A DNA stretch of 64,000 nt, from the NCBI GenBank assembly GCA_009917445.1, contig QZEE01000015.1, positions 1 to 64,000 of the forward strand. Direction: 5' to 3'. The DNA comes from a bacterium D16-76 (lineage in GTDB: Bacteria; Bacillota; Clostridia; Oscillospirales; Acutalibacteraceae). A program made the translations under genes and the position numbers. This document shows positions 33,580 through 41,402 of this stretch, piece by piece. The notes beneath the pieces are model-generated. The model saw only the letters and a program-made list of their open reading frames with translations, made no database searches and had not been told where the DNA came from. How positions within the stretch are numbered: the first letter of the stretch is position 1; each line of letters starts with the position of its first letter.

Positions 33580-33655
33580 CTTGGGGGTGAGCGTCTGCCA
33601 GTGGCAGACAAGCCGCGAACCGACCGAGCCGGCAGGCGAGACCCAGAGCCCTAAG
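33580..33655 (+). repeat. Family E repeat (copy 3)
   Basis: GGGGGTGAGC, stem GTCTGCC-agt-GGCAGAC (33593-33609), then the conserved block beginning GCGAACCGACCGAGCC (33615-33640). Copy 1 has GTTTGCC/GGCAAAC at the same place, a paired C-G to T-A change. Confidence 0.75.
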
Positions 33656-33824
33656 TGGGGATTGGGGCAAAGCCCCAAGGTTTTGCCGCAGGCGCGCTCT
33701 TTGCGCCGGAGGCTCTACAGGCGTGAGCCGGGGTTTGGGGCGTTAGCCCCAAGGTCTTCCCCATTTCCCCAAAGATTTCAAAACCCGTCATATCCCCCAC
33801 AGCCCCACCCGACCCCAAAAAAGC

Positions 33825-33853
33825 TTGACAGCCCGCCGGAAACGTGGTACACT
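33825..33853 (+). promoter_or_regulatory. Sigma-A promoter of the Na+ pump leader
   Basis: A perfect TTGACA (33825-33830), a 17-bp spacer and TACACT (33848-33853). It gives a transcript starting near 33860, about 205 nt before the coding region. Confidence 0.85.
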
Positions 33854-33859
33854 CTTGGT

Positions 33860-33991
33860 AAAAGCTGGGGGAGTAGTCAGCAGCAATAGCTGTAGCTAAT
33901 TCAACAATCATGGGTAAACGCGCCCTGGGTTAGCATGAAATGACCAGACCTGTGCTGCCTTTTTAGGTATGCGCAGGTCTGTTTTGTTTTA
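33860..33991 (+). ncRNA. Structured leader with intrinsic terminator; candidate cation-responsive riboswitch
   Basis: The leader opens with GGGGGAGTAGT and shows hairpins CAGC..GCTG and GCTAA..TTAGC (the latter enclosing GGGT..GCCC), then AGACC. AGACC is also the 5' arm of a strong terminator: CAGACCTGTGC (33945-33955) / GCGCAGGTCTG (33971-33981) followed by TTTTGTTTT. Pairing of AGACC within an upstream fold would prevent the terminator, as in ligand-activated riboswitches. GGGGAGUAG near the 5' end and AGACC at the 3' end resemble the yybP-ykoY (Mn2+) riboswitch; sodium riboswitches are another possibility given the gene controlled. The class is unproven. Confidence 0.6.
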
Positions 33992-34065
33992 TAAGCCCCC
34001 CGGCATGGGGATTTTCCCGGTTCTCGGGGCAAGCTAAAAGGAAGAAAAAGAGAGGGAGATGTGCA

Positions 34066-35193
34066 ATGGAATTTTTATGGGAAGGCCTGCTGTCCATTAC
34101 CTGGCAGCAGGTGGTGATGTACTTGGTGGGCGCGGTGCTCATCTGGCTGGCCATCAAAAAAGACTACGAACCGGCGCTGCTGCTGCCCATGGGCTTTGGG
34201 GCCATCTTGGTAAACCTGCCCCTGTCCGGCGTTTTAAACCAGACCATGCAGGGCGTAGGCGAGACCCACGGCATTATCCAGTGGCTGTTTGAAATCGGCA
34301 TCGAGGCTTCCGAAGCCTTCCCGCTGCTGCTGTTTATCGGCATTGGGGCCATGATCGACTTTGGCCCCCTGCTTTCCAACCCCAAAATGTTCCTGTTCGG
34401 CGCGGCCGCGCAGTTTGGTATTTTCCTTACCATCGTGCTGGCGGCGGCCCTGGGCTTTGATATTCGGGACGCGGCCTCCATCGGCATTATCGGCGCGGCA
34501 GACGGCCCCACCTCCATTCTGGTGTCCCAGGTGTTAAAATCCAACTACATCGGGCCCATCGCCGTAGCCGCTTACTCCTATATGGCGCTGGTACCCATTA
34601 TCCAGCCCATGGCCATTAAAGCCGTTACCACCAAAAAAGAGCGGGCCATCCGCATGGACTACCGCCCCAACGCCGTCAGCAAGACCACCCGCATCCTGTT
34701 CCCCATTCTGGTAACCTTCGTGGCAGGGCTGGTAGCCCCGGCCTCGGTGTCCCTGGTAGGCTTCCTCATGTTCGGCAACCTGATACGGGAATGCGGCGTA
34801 CTCAACCGCTTATCCGAGACAGCCCAAAACGACCTGGCAAACCTGGTCACCCTGCTTCTGGGCATCACCATCTCGTTCTCCATGCGGGCCCAGCAGTTCG
34901 TCACCCTGCAGACCTTAATGATCATGGCCCTGGGCCTGTTCGCCTTTATCTTTGATACCATCGGCGGTGTACTCTTCGCCAAGCTCCTAAACCTGTTCTC
35001 CAAAACTAAAATCAACCCCATGGTAGGCGCAGCCGGCATCTCAGCTTTCCCCATGTCCGCCCGGGTAGTAGAAAAAATGGGCATCGCCGAAAACAACCAA
35101 AACCACCTCTTAATGCACGCCGTAGGCGCCAACGTCTCCGGACAAATCGCCTCCGCCGTAGCCGGCGGCATAGTCCTAGGCTTCTTCATGTAA
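34066..35193 (+). CDS. Sodium ion-translocating decarboxylase beta subunit
   Basis: Integral membrane subunit (OadB/GcdB/MmdB family) that couples decarboxylation of a carboxybiotin carrier to Na+ export. About nine to eleven helices in 375 residues. The signature IGIIGAADGPTSI (Asp146 in GAADGPT) contains the Na+/proton-binding aspartate of the family, and TIGGVLFAKL and NPMVGAAGISAFPMSARV match the second conserved region. No carboxyltransferase (alpha), biotin carrier or canonical gamma gene is adjacent, so the rest of the pump must be encoded elsewhere. Expression is probably controlled by the leader terminator at 33945-33990. Confidence 0.92.
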   Translation: MEFLWEGLLSITWQQVVMYLVGAVLIWLAIKKDYEPALLLPMGFGAILVNLPLSGVLNQTMQGVGETHGIIQWLFEIGIEASEAFPLLLFIGIGAMIDFGPLLSNPKMFLFGAAAQFGIFLTIVLAAALGFDIRDAASIGIIGAADGPTSILVSQVLKSNYIGPIAVAAYSYMALVPIIQPMAIKAVTTKKERAIRMDYRPNAVSKTTRILFPILVTFVAGLVAPASVSLVGFLMFGNLIRECGVLNRLSETAQNDLANLVTLLLGITISFSMRAQQFVTLQTLMIMALGLFAFIFDTIGGVLFAKLLNLFSKTKINPMVGAAGISAFPMSARVVEKMGIAENNQNHLLMHAVGANVSGQIASAVAGGIVLGFFM

Positions 35194-35332
35194 TAAGCGT
35201 GACGCTTAACCCGCGACGCGGGGACGCGTGCTGCGCACGCTGGTAGGTGGGGGATTTTCGCTGCGTCACTTCGTGCCGCGCTTACCGTAGCCAGCGCGTG
35301 CCGCGCGTGCTTCCGGGGCGGCTTTTGGCAGG
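35194..35332 (+). repeat. Family D 3'-end-associated structured repeat (copy 3)
   Basis: Starts directly after the TAA of the beta-subunit gene with TAAGCGT-g-ACGCTTA (35194-35208), then CGCGACGCGGGGAC, the hairpin GCGTGC-tgc-GCACGC (35226-35240; GGGCGC-ttt-GCGCCC in copies 1 and 2), and a GCCAGCGCGTG tail. It is more diverged than copies 1 and 2, but the order and pairing are kept. Confidence 0.65.
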
Positions 35333-35386
35333 CGTTTCGTGTGATTCGTGTGGTTGAGAACTTTAAAAATATAGGAGGCTCCTTTT

Positions 35387-35593
35387 ATGATTCAGCATAT
35401 TTTGGCAAGCTCTATAGGCGTTATCGGCGGGGCAGACGGGCCCACCGCCGTCTTTGTGACAGAAAACCCGGAATATATGCATAACATCACAGAAGCCCTG
35501 GGCATTATGGGCAAGGGGATGCTGGGGATTTTTGTGGTCATCGGCCTCATCGCCCTGATCGTGATGGCCTTGACAAAAGTAGGCAACAAGTAA
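35387..35593 (+). CDS. 68-residue membrane protein carrying the Na+ pump beta-subunit motif
   Basis: A real small gene: AGGAGG lies 10 bp before the ATG and a terminator follows. Residues 8-20 read SSIGVIGGADGPT, nearly the same as SIGIIGAADGPT of the beta subunit encoded upstream. A short polar stretch and one hydrophobic helix (about residues 42-63) follow. The conserved Asp and Pro of the motif are kept. It could be a gamma-like accessory subunit or a regulator that mimics the ion-binding loop. It lies 190 bp after the beta gene, separated by family D copy 3. Function unknown. Confidence 0.8.
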   Translation: MIQHILASSIGVIGGADGPTAVFVTENPEYMHNITEALGIMGKGMLGIFVVIGLIALIVMALTKVGNK

Positions 35594-35608
35594 ATTTTTG
35601 TGTTCAGC

Positions 35609-35640
35609 GCCCTCTGCTTCTTTGCAGGGGGCTTTTCTTT
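35609..35640 (+). terminator. Intrinsic terminator after the 68-residue gene
   Basis: Stem GCCCTCTGC / GCAGGGGGC with loop TTCTTT, followed by TTTTCTTTTT. Confidence 0.85.
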
Positions 35641-35687
35641 TTAGCCTTTGCAAAAGTCTGGTTTACCAAATAATTTATAAAATATAC

Positions 35688-35716
35688 TTGACTTTTAGAA
35701 AAAGAAAGTATACAAT
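35688..35716 (+). promoter_or_regulatory. Sigma-A promoter of the XRE operon
   Basis: TTGACT (35688-35693), 17 bp, TACAAT (35711-35716), 20 bp before the TTG start codon. Confidence 0.75.
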
Positions 35717-35736
35717 GAAAACCAGGAGGTGATCGG

Positions 35737-35961
35737 TTGGGCAAAAACTTAAAGCTAAAAGCCGCCCGGGCCGCCATGGGCCTTACCCAGCAGGGCCTGG
35801 CCGACGCCGTAGGCGTCACCCGGCAGACCATTGTGGCCATTGAAAAAGGCGACTATAACCCCACCGTCAAGCTGTGCATCCTGATCTGCCAAACCCTGGG
35901 CAAGACCCTGGATGAGCTTTTCTGGCCGGGGCCCCCAAATCAAAAGGAGGGAACATCATGA
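35737..35961 (+). CDS. Small XRE-family helix-turn-helix regulator
   Basis: 74 residues, essentially one HTH domain: LKAARAAMGLTQQGLADAVGVTRQTIVAIEKGDYNPTVKL is the full XRE fold (the recognition helix follows TRQT), then CQTLGKTLDELFW. It uses a TTG start preceded by AGGAGGTGAT. Such YozG-type regulators commonly control the membrane-protein genes that follow them. Its stop overlaps the next start (ATGA). Autoregulation through the short region between the -10 box and the start is likely but not shown. Confidence 0.9.
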   Translation: MGKNLKLKAARAAMGLTQQGLADAVGVTRQTIVAIEKGDYNPTVKLCILICQTLGKTLDELFWPGPPNQKEGTS

Positions 35962-36422
35962 GGAGAAAATTTTTCGGCTGCCGCAACGACCTGGACGAAC
36001 GGCAGCTCCTACAGCGGGGGGACGTGTTCCAGCATGGTATTATCCTGTTTTTTGTATTGTTACTGGTAAACGCCTTTTTGAAAGAGGGGGGCATCACCTG
36101 GGCCGAGGGCATGTGGGAGAACCTGCTGATTATCTGGGCAGTCATTGCCCTGTGCCTGGGCGAGTACGCCATAAAGGAGATTTACCCCATTGGGGGCGGC
36201 ATGACAGTCATTTACGTGATGGAAGGGCTGTGCGGGGCATTCCTGCTGGTTGTGGGCATTGTAGAAGCCGCCATGGGAGAGCCCTTTTTCACCGGCCCCC
36301 ACACCCTGGGCCGTACCGGATGCCAAATCATAGAGGGCGCTTTGATGGTGCTCTTGCTGCTGGTATTCTGCGGCAAAAAGGTGTATAATCACAGAAAGGA
36401 GTCCCAAGACGATGAAACCTAA
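35958..36422 (+). CDS. Four-helix membrane protein of unknown function
   Basis: 154 residues with four hydrophobic helices (about 28-45, 54-70, 79-101 and 121-138), a charged N terminus (RRKFFGCRNDLDERQ) and a charged C terminus (KKVYNHRKESQDDE). The N-terminal DERQ pattern is frequent in small membrane proteins encoded after XRE regulators (DUF6773-like). It overlaps the regulator gene by 4 bp and the next gene by 11 bp, so it belongs to the same transcript. Confidence 0.78.
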   Translation: MRRKFFGCRNDLDERQLLQRGDVFQHGIILFFVLLLVNAFLKEGGITWAEGMWENLLIIWAVIALCLGEYAIKEIYPIGGGMTVIYVMEGLCGAFLLVVGIVEAAMGEPFFTGPHTLGRTGCQIIEGALMVLLLLVFCGKKVYNHRKESQDDET

Positions 36423-36621
36423 ATACAACGCGTTTTTAAACTACTGGCCCTGGCGGCTTCCCATTGGTATCCTAATATGGACGGCCGCACTGGTGCTAAA
36501 GCATTTCCAGGTCCTGCCCGACTACTGGGCTGGCTTCACCCTGGGCCTAGGCAGTGTTTTAGCCCTTGTAGGCGCAGGCATGCTGGTTGCCCGCCTCTGC
36601 CGCAAAAACGCCCGAAAATGA
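36412..36621 (+). CDS. Small two-helix membrane protein
   Basis: 69 residues: hydrophobic helices at about 16-30 and 40-61, with a basic C terminus (RLCRKNARK). The start overlaps the upstream gene by 11 bp and AAAGGAG lies before it. It has the layout of small proteins that accompany XRE-controlled membrane genes. No function can be assigned. Confidence 0.72.
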   Translation: MKPKYNAFLNYWPWRLPIGILIWTAALVLKHFQVLPDYWAGFTLGLGSVLALVGAGMLVARLCRKNARK

Positions 36622-36635
36622 AAGGAGCGACCCTC

Positions 36636-37055
36636 TTGCATACCGTGACTTACCCCCGCGAAGTTTTTTACTACGAGACCGACCGCATGGACTGCGTCCA
36701 CCATTCCAACTATATCCGCTGGTTCGAGGAAGCCCGCATCCACTTTATGCGGGAGATGGGCTTCCCCTACGACCAGCTGGAAGCCTCTGGCGTGCTGAGC
36801 CCCGTACTCCATGCCGAAGCCGATTACCGTACCATGTGCCGCTTTGGTGAGCAGGTGCAGATTAAAACCGGCATAGAAAGCTATACCGGCACCCGCATCG
36901 CCTTTTCCTACACCATCACCGATAAAGCCACCGGCGCGCTGCGCTGCCAGGGGCAGACCCGCCATTGCTTTTTAGGCCCATCCGGGCGGCCGGTGTCCCT
37001 GCGCAAAGCAAACCCCGCCTATGACGCCATCGTGCAGGAGCTCATGCAAGAGTAA
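36636..37055 (+). CDS. Acyl-CoA thioesterase, 4HBT (YbgC-like) hotdog family
   Basis: Predicted hotdog-fold thioesterase of 139 residues. The family signature is visible as YETDRMDCVHHSNYIRWFEEAR (split here over the active-site Asp and the HSNY turn), followed by a MCRFGEQVQIKTGIE strand pair. I prefer the TTG start at 36636, which has AAAGGAG 8 bp upstream; an ATG at 36618 overlapping the previous stop is the alternative. The substrate acyl group is unknown. It is the last gene of the XRE operon. Confidence 0.82.
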   Translation: MHTVTYPREVFYYETDRMDCVHHSNYIRWFEEARIHFMREMGFPYDQLEASGVLSPVLHAEADYRTMCRFGEQVQIKTGIESYTGTRIAFSYTITDKATGALRCQGQTRHCFLGPSGRPVSLRKANPAYDAIVQELMQE

Positions 37056-37088
37056 GCCCCAAAGATAAGCCCAAGCAGCCCTCTAAAA

Positions 37089-37125
37089 CCCAAAGGGGAG
37101 GCAGCGAAACATGCTGCCTCCCCTT
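37089..37125. repeat. 13-bp perfect hairpin without T run
   Basis: AAGGGGAGGCAGC-gaaacat-GCTGCCTCCCCTT. It follows the thioesterase gene and precedes the amidase gene. There is no poly-T on the plus side, so it is only a possible weak terminator. Confidence 0.45.
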
Positions 37126-37289
37126 GACGCATAAACGGCAAAACCAACAAAGCCCTCACAGAAATCTACCCATACCCCTTACCGCGCATAAGCTTTAACC
37201 GGCTGCCCCCAACACCCCACACAACCGCCAATGCACCCCCCGCCGCCAATGGAATAGAATAGGAAGAGCCAACATAAGGAGGTCTTTCT

Positions 37290-37862
37290 ATGCCTATAAA
37301 AATTTTCATTGACCAAGGCCACAGCCCAGGGGGCGTCAACGGCGGGGCCGAGGGCAACGGCCTGCGCGAGCAAGACGTGACCTATGAAGTAGGCAACTAC
37401 CTGCGCCAGCTCCTAGAGGACGATCCCCGTTTTGCCGTGCGGGTCTCCCGCCACACCCCCAACGAAGTGCTGGGCGTAAACACTACCACCAGCCTGCAGG
37501 CCCGGGTGCGCATGGCCAACGCCTGGCCGGCGGACTACTTCCTAAGCATCCATTGCAACGCCAACCCCAACCCGGCCATCAACGGCACCGAGGCCTACGT
37601 CTACCGGGAAAACTCTCAACCCTATTGGCTGGGCCAGCACATTGTCCTGTCCATAGCCCGCCAGGCCGGCACCCGGGACAACGGTGTGCGCCTAAACCCC
37701 TCCCTTTACGTACTGCGCAAAACCACCATGCCCGCCGTCCTCATCGAGCTAGCCTACCTCACCAACGCCGCCGACGCCCAACGCCTGCAAAACGACCCCT
37801 GGTCCTTCGCCCAAGGCATCTACTACGGCCTGCTGTCCTACTTCGGCTTCCGGACTCTTTAA
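37290..37862 (+). CDS. N-acetylmuramoyl-L-alanine amidase (Amidase_3)
   Basis: Zinc amidase that cleaves between muramic acid and L-alanine in peptidoglycan. The ligands fit the family: H11 (IDQGHSP), E27 (LREQD), H88 (SIHCNA) and catalytic E153 (VLIELAYLTN). It is only the catalytic domain (190 residues) with no signal peptide or wall-binding repeat, unlike CwlD or LytC, so it may be exported by another route, released by lysis, or act in the mother cell during sporulation. SD AAGGAGG precedes the ATG. Confidence 0.9.
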   Translation: MPIKIFIDQGHSPGGVNGGAEGNGLREQDVTYEVGNYLRQLLEDDPRFAVRVSRHTPNEVLGVNTTTSLQARVRMANAWPADYFLSIHCNANPNPAINGTEAYVYRENSQPYWLGQHIVLSIARQAGTRDNGVRLNPSLYVLRKTTMPAVLIELAYLTNAADAQRLQNDPWSFAQGIYYGLLSYFGFRTL

Positions 37863-37889
37863 AGGCCGTGGGGCCTTGCCCCACCCCCC

Positions 37890-37988
37890 ACCACCCCTTT
37901 TGAAAAAAGGGGTGGACCCTAAAACCAATCGCACCCACGTTTAGATGTACCGCGACGCCAAAAGCCCGGTACCCAAACGTGGGTGCGA
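37890..37988 (-). repeat. Family A structured repeat (copy 2) with CCCCTTTT/AAAAGGGG stem
   Basis: The stem TCGCACCCACGTTT (37929-37942) / AAACGTGGGTGCGA (37975-37988) is perfect over 14 bp and encloses GGTACCGGGC on the minus strand. Next to it is CCACCCCTTTT..AAAAGGGGTGG. The inner bases of the stem differ from copy 1 on both sides (GTA/TAC there, GTTT/AAAC here). Confidence 0.75.
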
Positions 37989-38100
37989 ATCTTAAATCAA
38001 AGTGTTTTAAATGTTCTAAAGGGTGAACGTTCTGCAAGCCATAACGCCGCCCCCACCAACCGCGGGCCGCAAACCTCAGCAAATTGCGCGCCTCCCCGCG

Positions 38101-38157
38101 CGAGAAGCGAAGCGTGGGATTCCAAAGGGGGTGGCCCCCTTTGGCCGCCGGAGGCGA
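38101..38157 (+). repeat. Family F palindromic repeat (copy 3)
   Basis: GAGAAGCGAAGCGTGGGATT, stem CCAAAGGGGG/CCCCCTTTGG, then the CCGCCGGAGG edge, ending a few bases from the ptsI stop codon. Confidence 0.65.
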
Positions 38158-38160
38158 CCT

Positions 38161-39876
38161 TTAGAGGGGCTGGGCCTCAGGCCGGGCCTGTAGGTAGCGG
38201 TTGACGTCTTCTTCGGTGGCCATGTCCATGACGGCCTGGGCGGCGGAGCGGGCTGCGGATAGGGACCAGCGGGAAATGGCGCTGCGGACGGAGAGAACCG
38301 AAGTCGCGGCTACGCTGAAATCGTTTAGGCCAAAGGCCAGCAGCAGGGGGGTCATTAAGGGGTCGGCGGCGGCTTCGCCGCACATGCCTACGGGGATTTT
38401 GTGGGCTTTGGCGCAGTCAATAATATACCGGATCGAACGGAGCACGCAGGGCTGTAGAGGCGAAAACATGCCGGAAATCTGGGGGTTGTTGCGGTCGCAG
38501 GCCATCATGTAGCCGGTCAGGTCGTTGGTGCCTATGCTGAAAAAATCCGCGTCCCGCGCCAGCAAATCCGCCAGTACCGTGGCCGAGGGGGTCTCTACCA
38601 TAATGCCCACCGGTATGTTAGGGTTAAAAGCCTCGCCCTGGGCGGTAAGCTCCACCTTAGCCTTTTCCAATAAGGCCCGGCCAGCCCATAGCTCTTCCGG
38701 GGTAGAGATCATAGGGAACATCAGCCGTACCTTCCCTATTACACTGGCCCGCAGTATGGCCCGCAGCTGGGTGTATAAAATCTCCGGGTGCTGCAGGCAG
38801 TACCGTATGCCCCGCAAGCCCAAAAAAGGGTTTTCCTCCTTGGGCATGTTCAAATAAGGCAGGGCCTTGTCGCCGCCTACATCCAGGGTGCGTATGGTAA
38901 GGGGCCGGTCCCCCAAAGCCGCCGCCGCGCGCCGGTAAGCGGCCAGCTGTTCCTCTTCCCCAGGCAGGCGGTCCCGGTCCATAAACAAAAACTCCGTGCG
39001 GAACAGCCCTACGCCCTCGCCGTCTTCCTCCAAAGCCTTTTCCGCGTCCTCCGGCTTGCTGATGTTGCAGTAAAGCCCTACCCGCTCGCCGCTGGCTGTC
39101 TGGGTAGGCGCGCCCCGCATCTTGTTCAGCTGACGCCTGCGGCGCAAAAACCGCGCCCGCTTCTGCCGGTAAGCTAGTATAACCGCTTCGTCCGGGTCCG
39201 GCAGAACCTGCCCCTCGGTGCCGTCCACCACGACATAAGAGCCGGGCTTTAACAGCGTAGTGGACCCCGGCAGGCCCAGCACCGCCGGCACCTGCAAAGC
39301 CCTGGCCAGTATGGCCGAGTGGGAAGTCCGCCCGCCAATCTCCGTAACAATGCCCACAATGTTCTTGGGGTTTATCCCCGCCGCCACCGAAGGGGAGATC
39401 TCCTTAGCCACCAGCACCGTGCCCTTGGGGGCCTCGCTTACCTCGATCTCCTTTAACCCCAACAGCACGCACAGCAGCGCCGTGCGGATGTCCCGCACGT
39501 CCGCCGCCCTCTGGCGTATCACGTCCTCGCCAGAAGCCAAAAACATAGCGATAAACAGCTGGCTCACCTGCTCCAAGGCCGCCTCTGCCCGCTGGCCCTC
39601 CCCAATGCGCTTTTCAATCTCCCCGCAGAAATAAGGGTCCGAAAGCATCTGTATATGGGCCGAAATGATCTGGGCCTCCTTGTGCCCAGCCGAATGGCGC
39701 AACAGCTCCGCCTGTTTCCGGGTGTTCCGGCAAAAGGTCTCCACCGCCCCGCGGAACCGCACCAGCTCTTCCTGAGGGGGCGCGGGCGGCAGGTCGCTGT
39801 ATACCAGGCTGTGTTCCTCCAAAAGCATGACCCGGCCCAAGCCGATCCCATCCGATGCCGCTATACCCTGCAGCAT
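38161..39876 (-). CDS. ptsI: Phosphoenolpyruvate-protein phosphotransferase (PTS enzyme I)
   Basis: General PTS enzyme I, which moves phosphate from PEP to HPr. 571 residues, normal length. The phosphorylated histidine is H186 in GGRTSHSAIL. The C-terminal PEP-binding barrel shows GVGLFRTEFLFMDRD, IGTNDLTGYMMACDRNNP and PVGMCGEAAADP. No ptsH or sugar-specific EII gene is adjacent, so it stands alone. The motif SRGG-type loops and all catalytic segments are intact, arguing for an active enzyme. Confidence 0.95.
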   Translation of the reverse strand: MLQGIAASDGIGLGRVMLLEEHSLVYSDLPPAPPQEELVRFRGAVETFCRNTRKQAELLRHSAGHKEAQIISAHIQMLSDPYFCGEIEKRIGEGQRAEAALEQVSQLFIAMFLASGEDVIRQRAADVRDIRTALLCVLLGLKEIEVSEAPKGTVLVAKEISPSVAAGINPKNIVGIVTEIGGRTSHSAILARALQVPAVLGLPGSTTLLKPGSYVVVDGTEGQVLPDPDEAVILAYRQKRARFLRRRRQLNKMRGAPTQTASGERVGLYCNISKPEDAEKALEEDGEGVGLFRTEFLFMDRDRLPGEEEQLAAYRRAAAALGDRPLTIRTLDVGGDKALPYLNMPKEENPFLGLRGIRYCLQHPEILYTQLRAILRASVIGKVRLMFPMISTPEELWAGRALLEKAKVELTAQGEAFNPNIPVGIMVETPSATVLADLLARDADFFSIGTNDLTGYMMACDRNNPQISGMFSPLQPCVLRSIRYIIDCAKAHKIPVGMCGEAAADPLMTPLLLAFGLNDFSVAATSVLSVRSAISRWSLSAARSAAQAVMDMATEEDVNRYLQARPEAQPL

Positions 39877-39994
39877 ATACCCTACCCGCCTTTCCGTTCA
39901 TCCAATTAGGTTCCAGGAGATTGTATTGCAATTATTATACCGGATTCCCCGCCAATTTGCAACCCGCAAAATCCCTCCCGCGAGACATTTGTTG

Positions 39995-40070
39995 GGCTTC
40001 GCCCAAACCCACCAGGGCTTTGCCCTGGACCCACCACCCTTTAAAAAGGGCGGCCCCAAACTTTGCGTTT
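39995..40070. repeat. Compound palindromic module between ptsI and the dehydratase-like gene
   Basis: TTGGGC-ttc-GCCCAA, CCAGGGC-tttg-GCCCTGG and CCACCCTTT/AAAGGG stems in a row, followed by CCAAACTTTGCG. The closing ACTTTGCG resembles the edges at 49980-49988 and 57420-57430. Confidence 0.5.
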
Positions 40071-40088
40071 TTTACCTGTCGGCCCCTT

Positions 40089-41369
40089 TTACACCCCTGC
40101 CGGAACCGCTTCGGCGCTTACCGCCGGGCCGTCCTCCTGGGCCACGGCCAGCATCAGCTTGATGCGGTTTTCCTGGTTGACTTTGGTGGCGCTGGGGTCG
40201 TAGTCAATGGGTACAATGTTGGCCCGGGGGTAAAGGCTCTTCACCTTGCGTATCATGCCCTTGCCCACAATATGGTTAGGCAGGCACCCAAAGGGCTGGG
40301 TACACACCACGTTTTCATAGCCGTTCTCAATCAGCTCCATCATTTCCGCCGTAAGCAGCCAGCCTTCGCCCATCTTGCACCCATAGCCAATGACCTGTCC
40401 CGCCAGCTTTTTCAAGTGGGCATAAGGCGACGGCGCCGTAAACTGCGGCACCTTTTTTACCGCCGCAATCAAGTCGGCTTCAAACTTGGTAAAGTACCAT
40501 TTCAGCAGGGTGCACACCTGCTTTTTGGCCTGGCTGCCGCCGTACAGCCGTATGTCCTCCAGGCGGTTGTCCACCTTAAAGATCATAAAGCCCACAATGC
40601 CCGGCACCATCACCTCGCAGCCCTGCTGAAAGAGGAAATCCTCCAACCCATTGTTGGCAAGGGGCGAGTATTTCACGTAGATTTCCCCCACCACGCCTAC
40701 CTTCACCTTAGGCACCCGGCGCTGGGGCACCTGGGCAAAGGAGCGGGCAATGTCGTCAAAGTAAGCGTGTACCTCCCGCTGGGTAAAGGCTTTGTTCTGC
40801 TCAAACAGCCCGGTCAGCTTCCCGATCCATTGACGTACCAAGGCGTCGCTGGCCCCAGGCTCTACCTCATAAGGCTTGGTCTGGTTTTTCAGCAGCATCA
40901 GCAGGTCGCCGTAGGTCAGGGCGGCGATAGCCCGGCGCAGAAGGGGCAGGGTGATTTTAAACCCGCTGTTAGATTCCAGCCCCGACAGGTTGAGGGAGAT
41001 GACCGGGATAAACTCCAGGCCGTCCTTGTGCAAAGCCTTGCGCAGCAGGTGTATGTAGTTGGAGGCTCGGCAGCCGCCGCCGGTCTGGGTCATAATCAGG
41101 GCGACCTTGTGCAGATCATACTGGCCGCTGTGCAGGGCGTGCATCAGCTGCCCGATGGAGAGGAGGGCTGGATAGCACGTGTCGTTGTGGACGTATTTCA
41201 AGCCTTCGTCCACAATTTCCCGGCCGGTGGTGCGCAGCAGTTCAATGTGATAGCCGAAGCTTTCCAGAACATTTTTAATCAGTTCAAAATGGATAGGGGC
41301 CATGTTTGGCGTAAGAATGGTGTATTCCTTCTTCATTTCCCGGGTAAATTCAATGCGGGTGTTTTCCAT
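40089..41369 (-). CDS. 2-hydroxyacyl-CoA dehydratase-like protein (C-terminal half of the activase-related family)
   Basis: 426 residues resembling the HgdB-like C-terminal portion of the large acyl-CoA dehydratase activase-related proteins. Segments such as NDTCYPALLSIGQLMHAL (with its Cys), TQTGGGCRASNYIHLLRKAL and NVVCTQPFGCLPNHIVGKG carry the cysteines expected for a [4Fe-4S] cluster. SD AGAGGTG precedes the ATG at 41369. It lies 281 bp downstream of the activase gene on the same strand. In many Clostridia the two parts form one protein of about 1,400 residues; here they are separate genes (970 + 426). Confidence 0.85.
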   Translation of the reverse strand: MENTRIEFTREMKKEYTILTPNMAPIHFELIKNVLESFGYHIELLRTTGREIVDEGLKYVHNDTCYPALLSIGQLMHALHSGQYDLHKVALIMTQTGGGCRASNYIHLLRKALHKDGLEFIPVISLNLSGLESNSGFKITLPLLRRAIAALTYGDLLMLLKNQTKPYEVEPGASDALVRQWIGKLTGLFEQNKAFTQREVHAYFDDIARSFAQVPQRRVPKVKVGVVGEIYVKYSPLANNGLEDFLFQQGCEVMVPGIVGFMIFKVDNRLEDIRLYGGSQAKKQVCTLLKWYFTKFEADLIAAVKKVPQFTAPSPYAHLKKLAGQVIGYGCKMGEGWLLTAEMMELIENGYENVVCTQPFGCLPNHIVGKGMIRKVKSLYPRANIVPIDYDPSATKVNQENRIKLMLAVAQEDGPAVSAEAVPAGV

Positions 41370-41402
41370 AAAAATCACCTCTAAAATAAAACACAAATCA
41401 GT

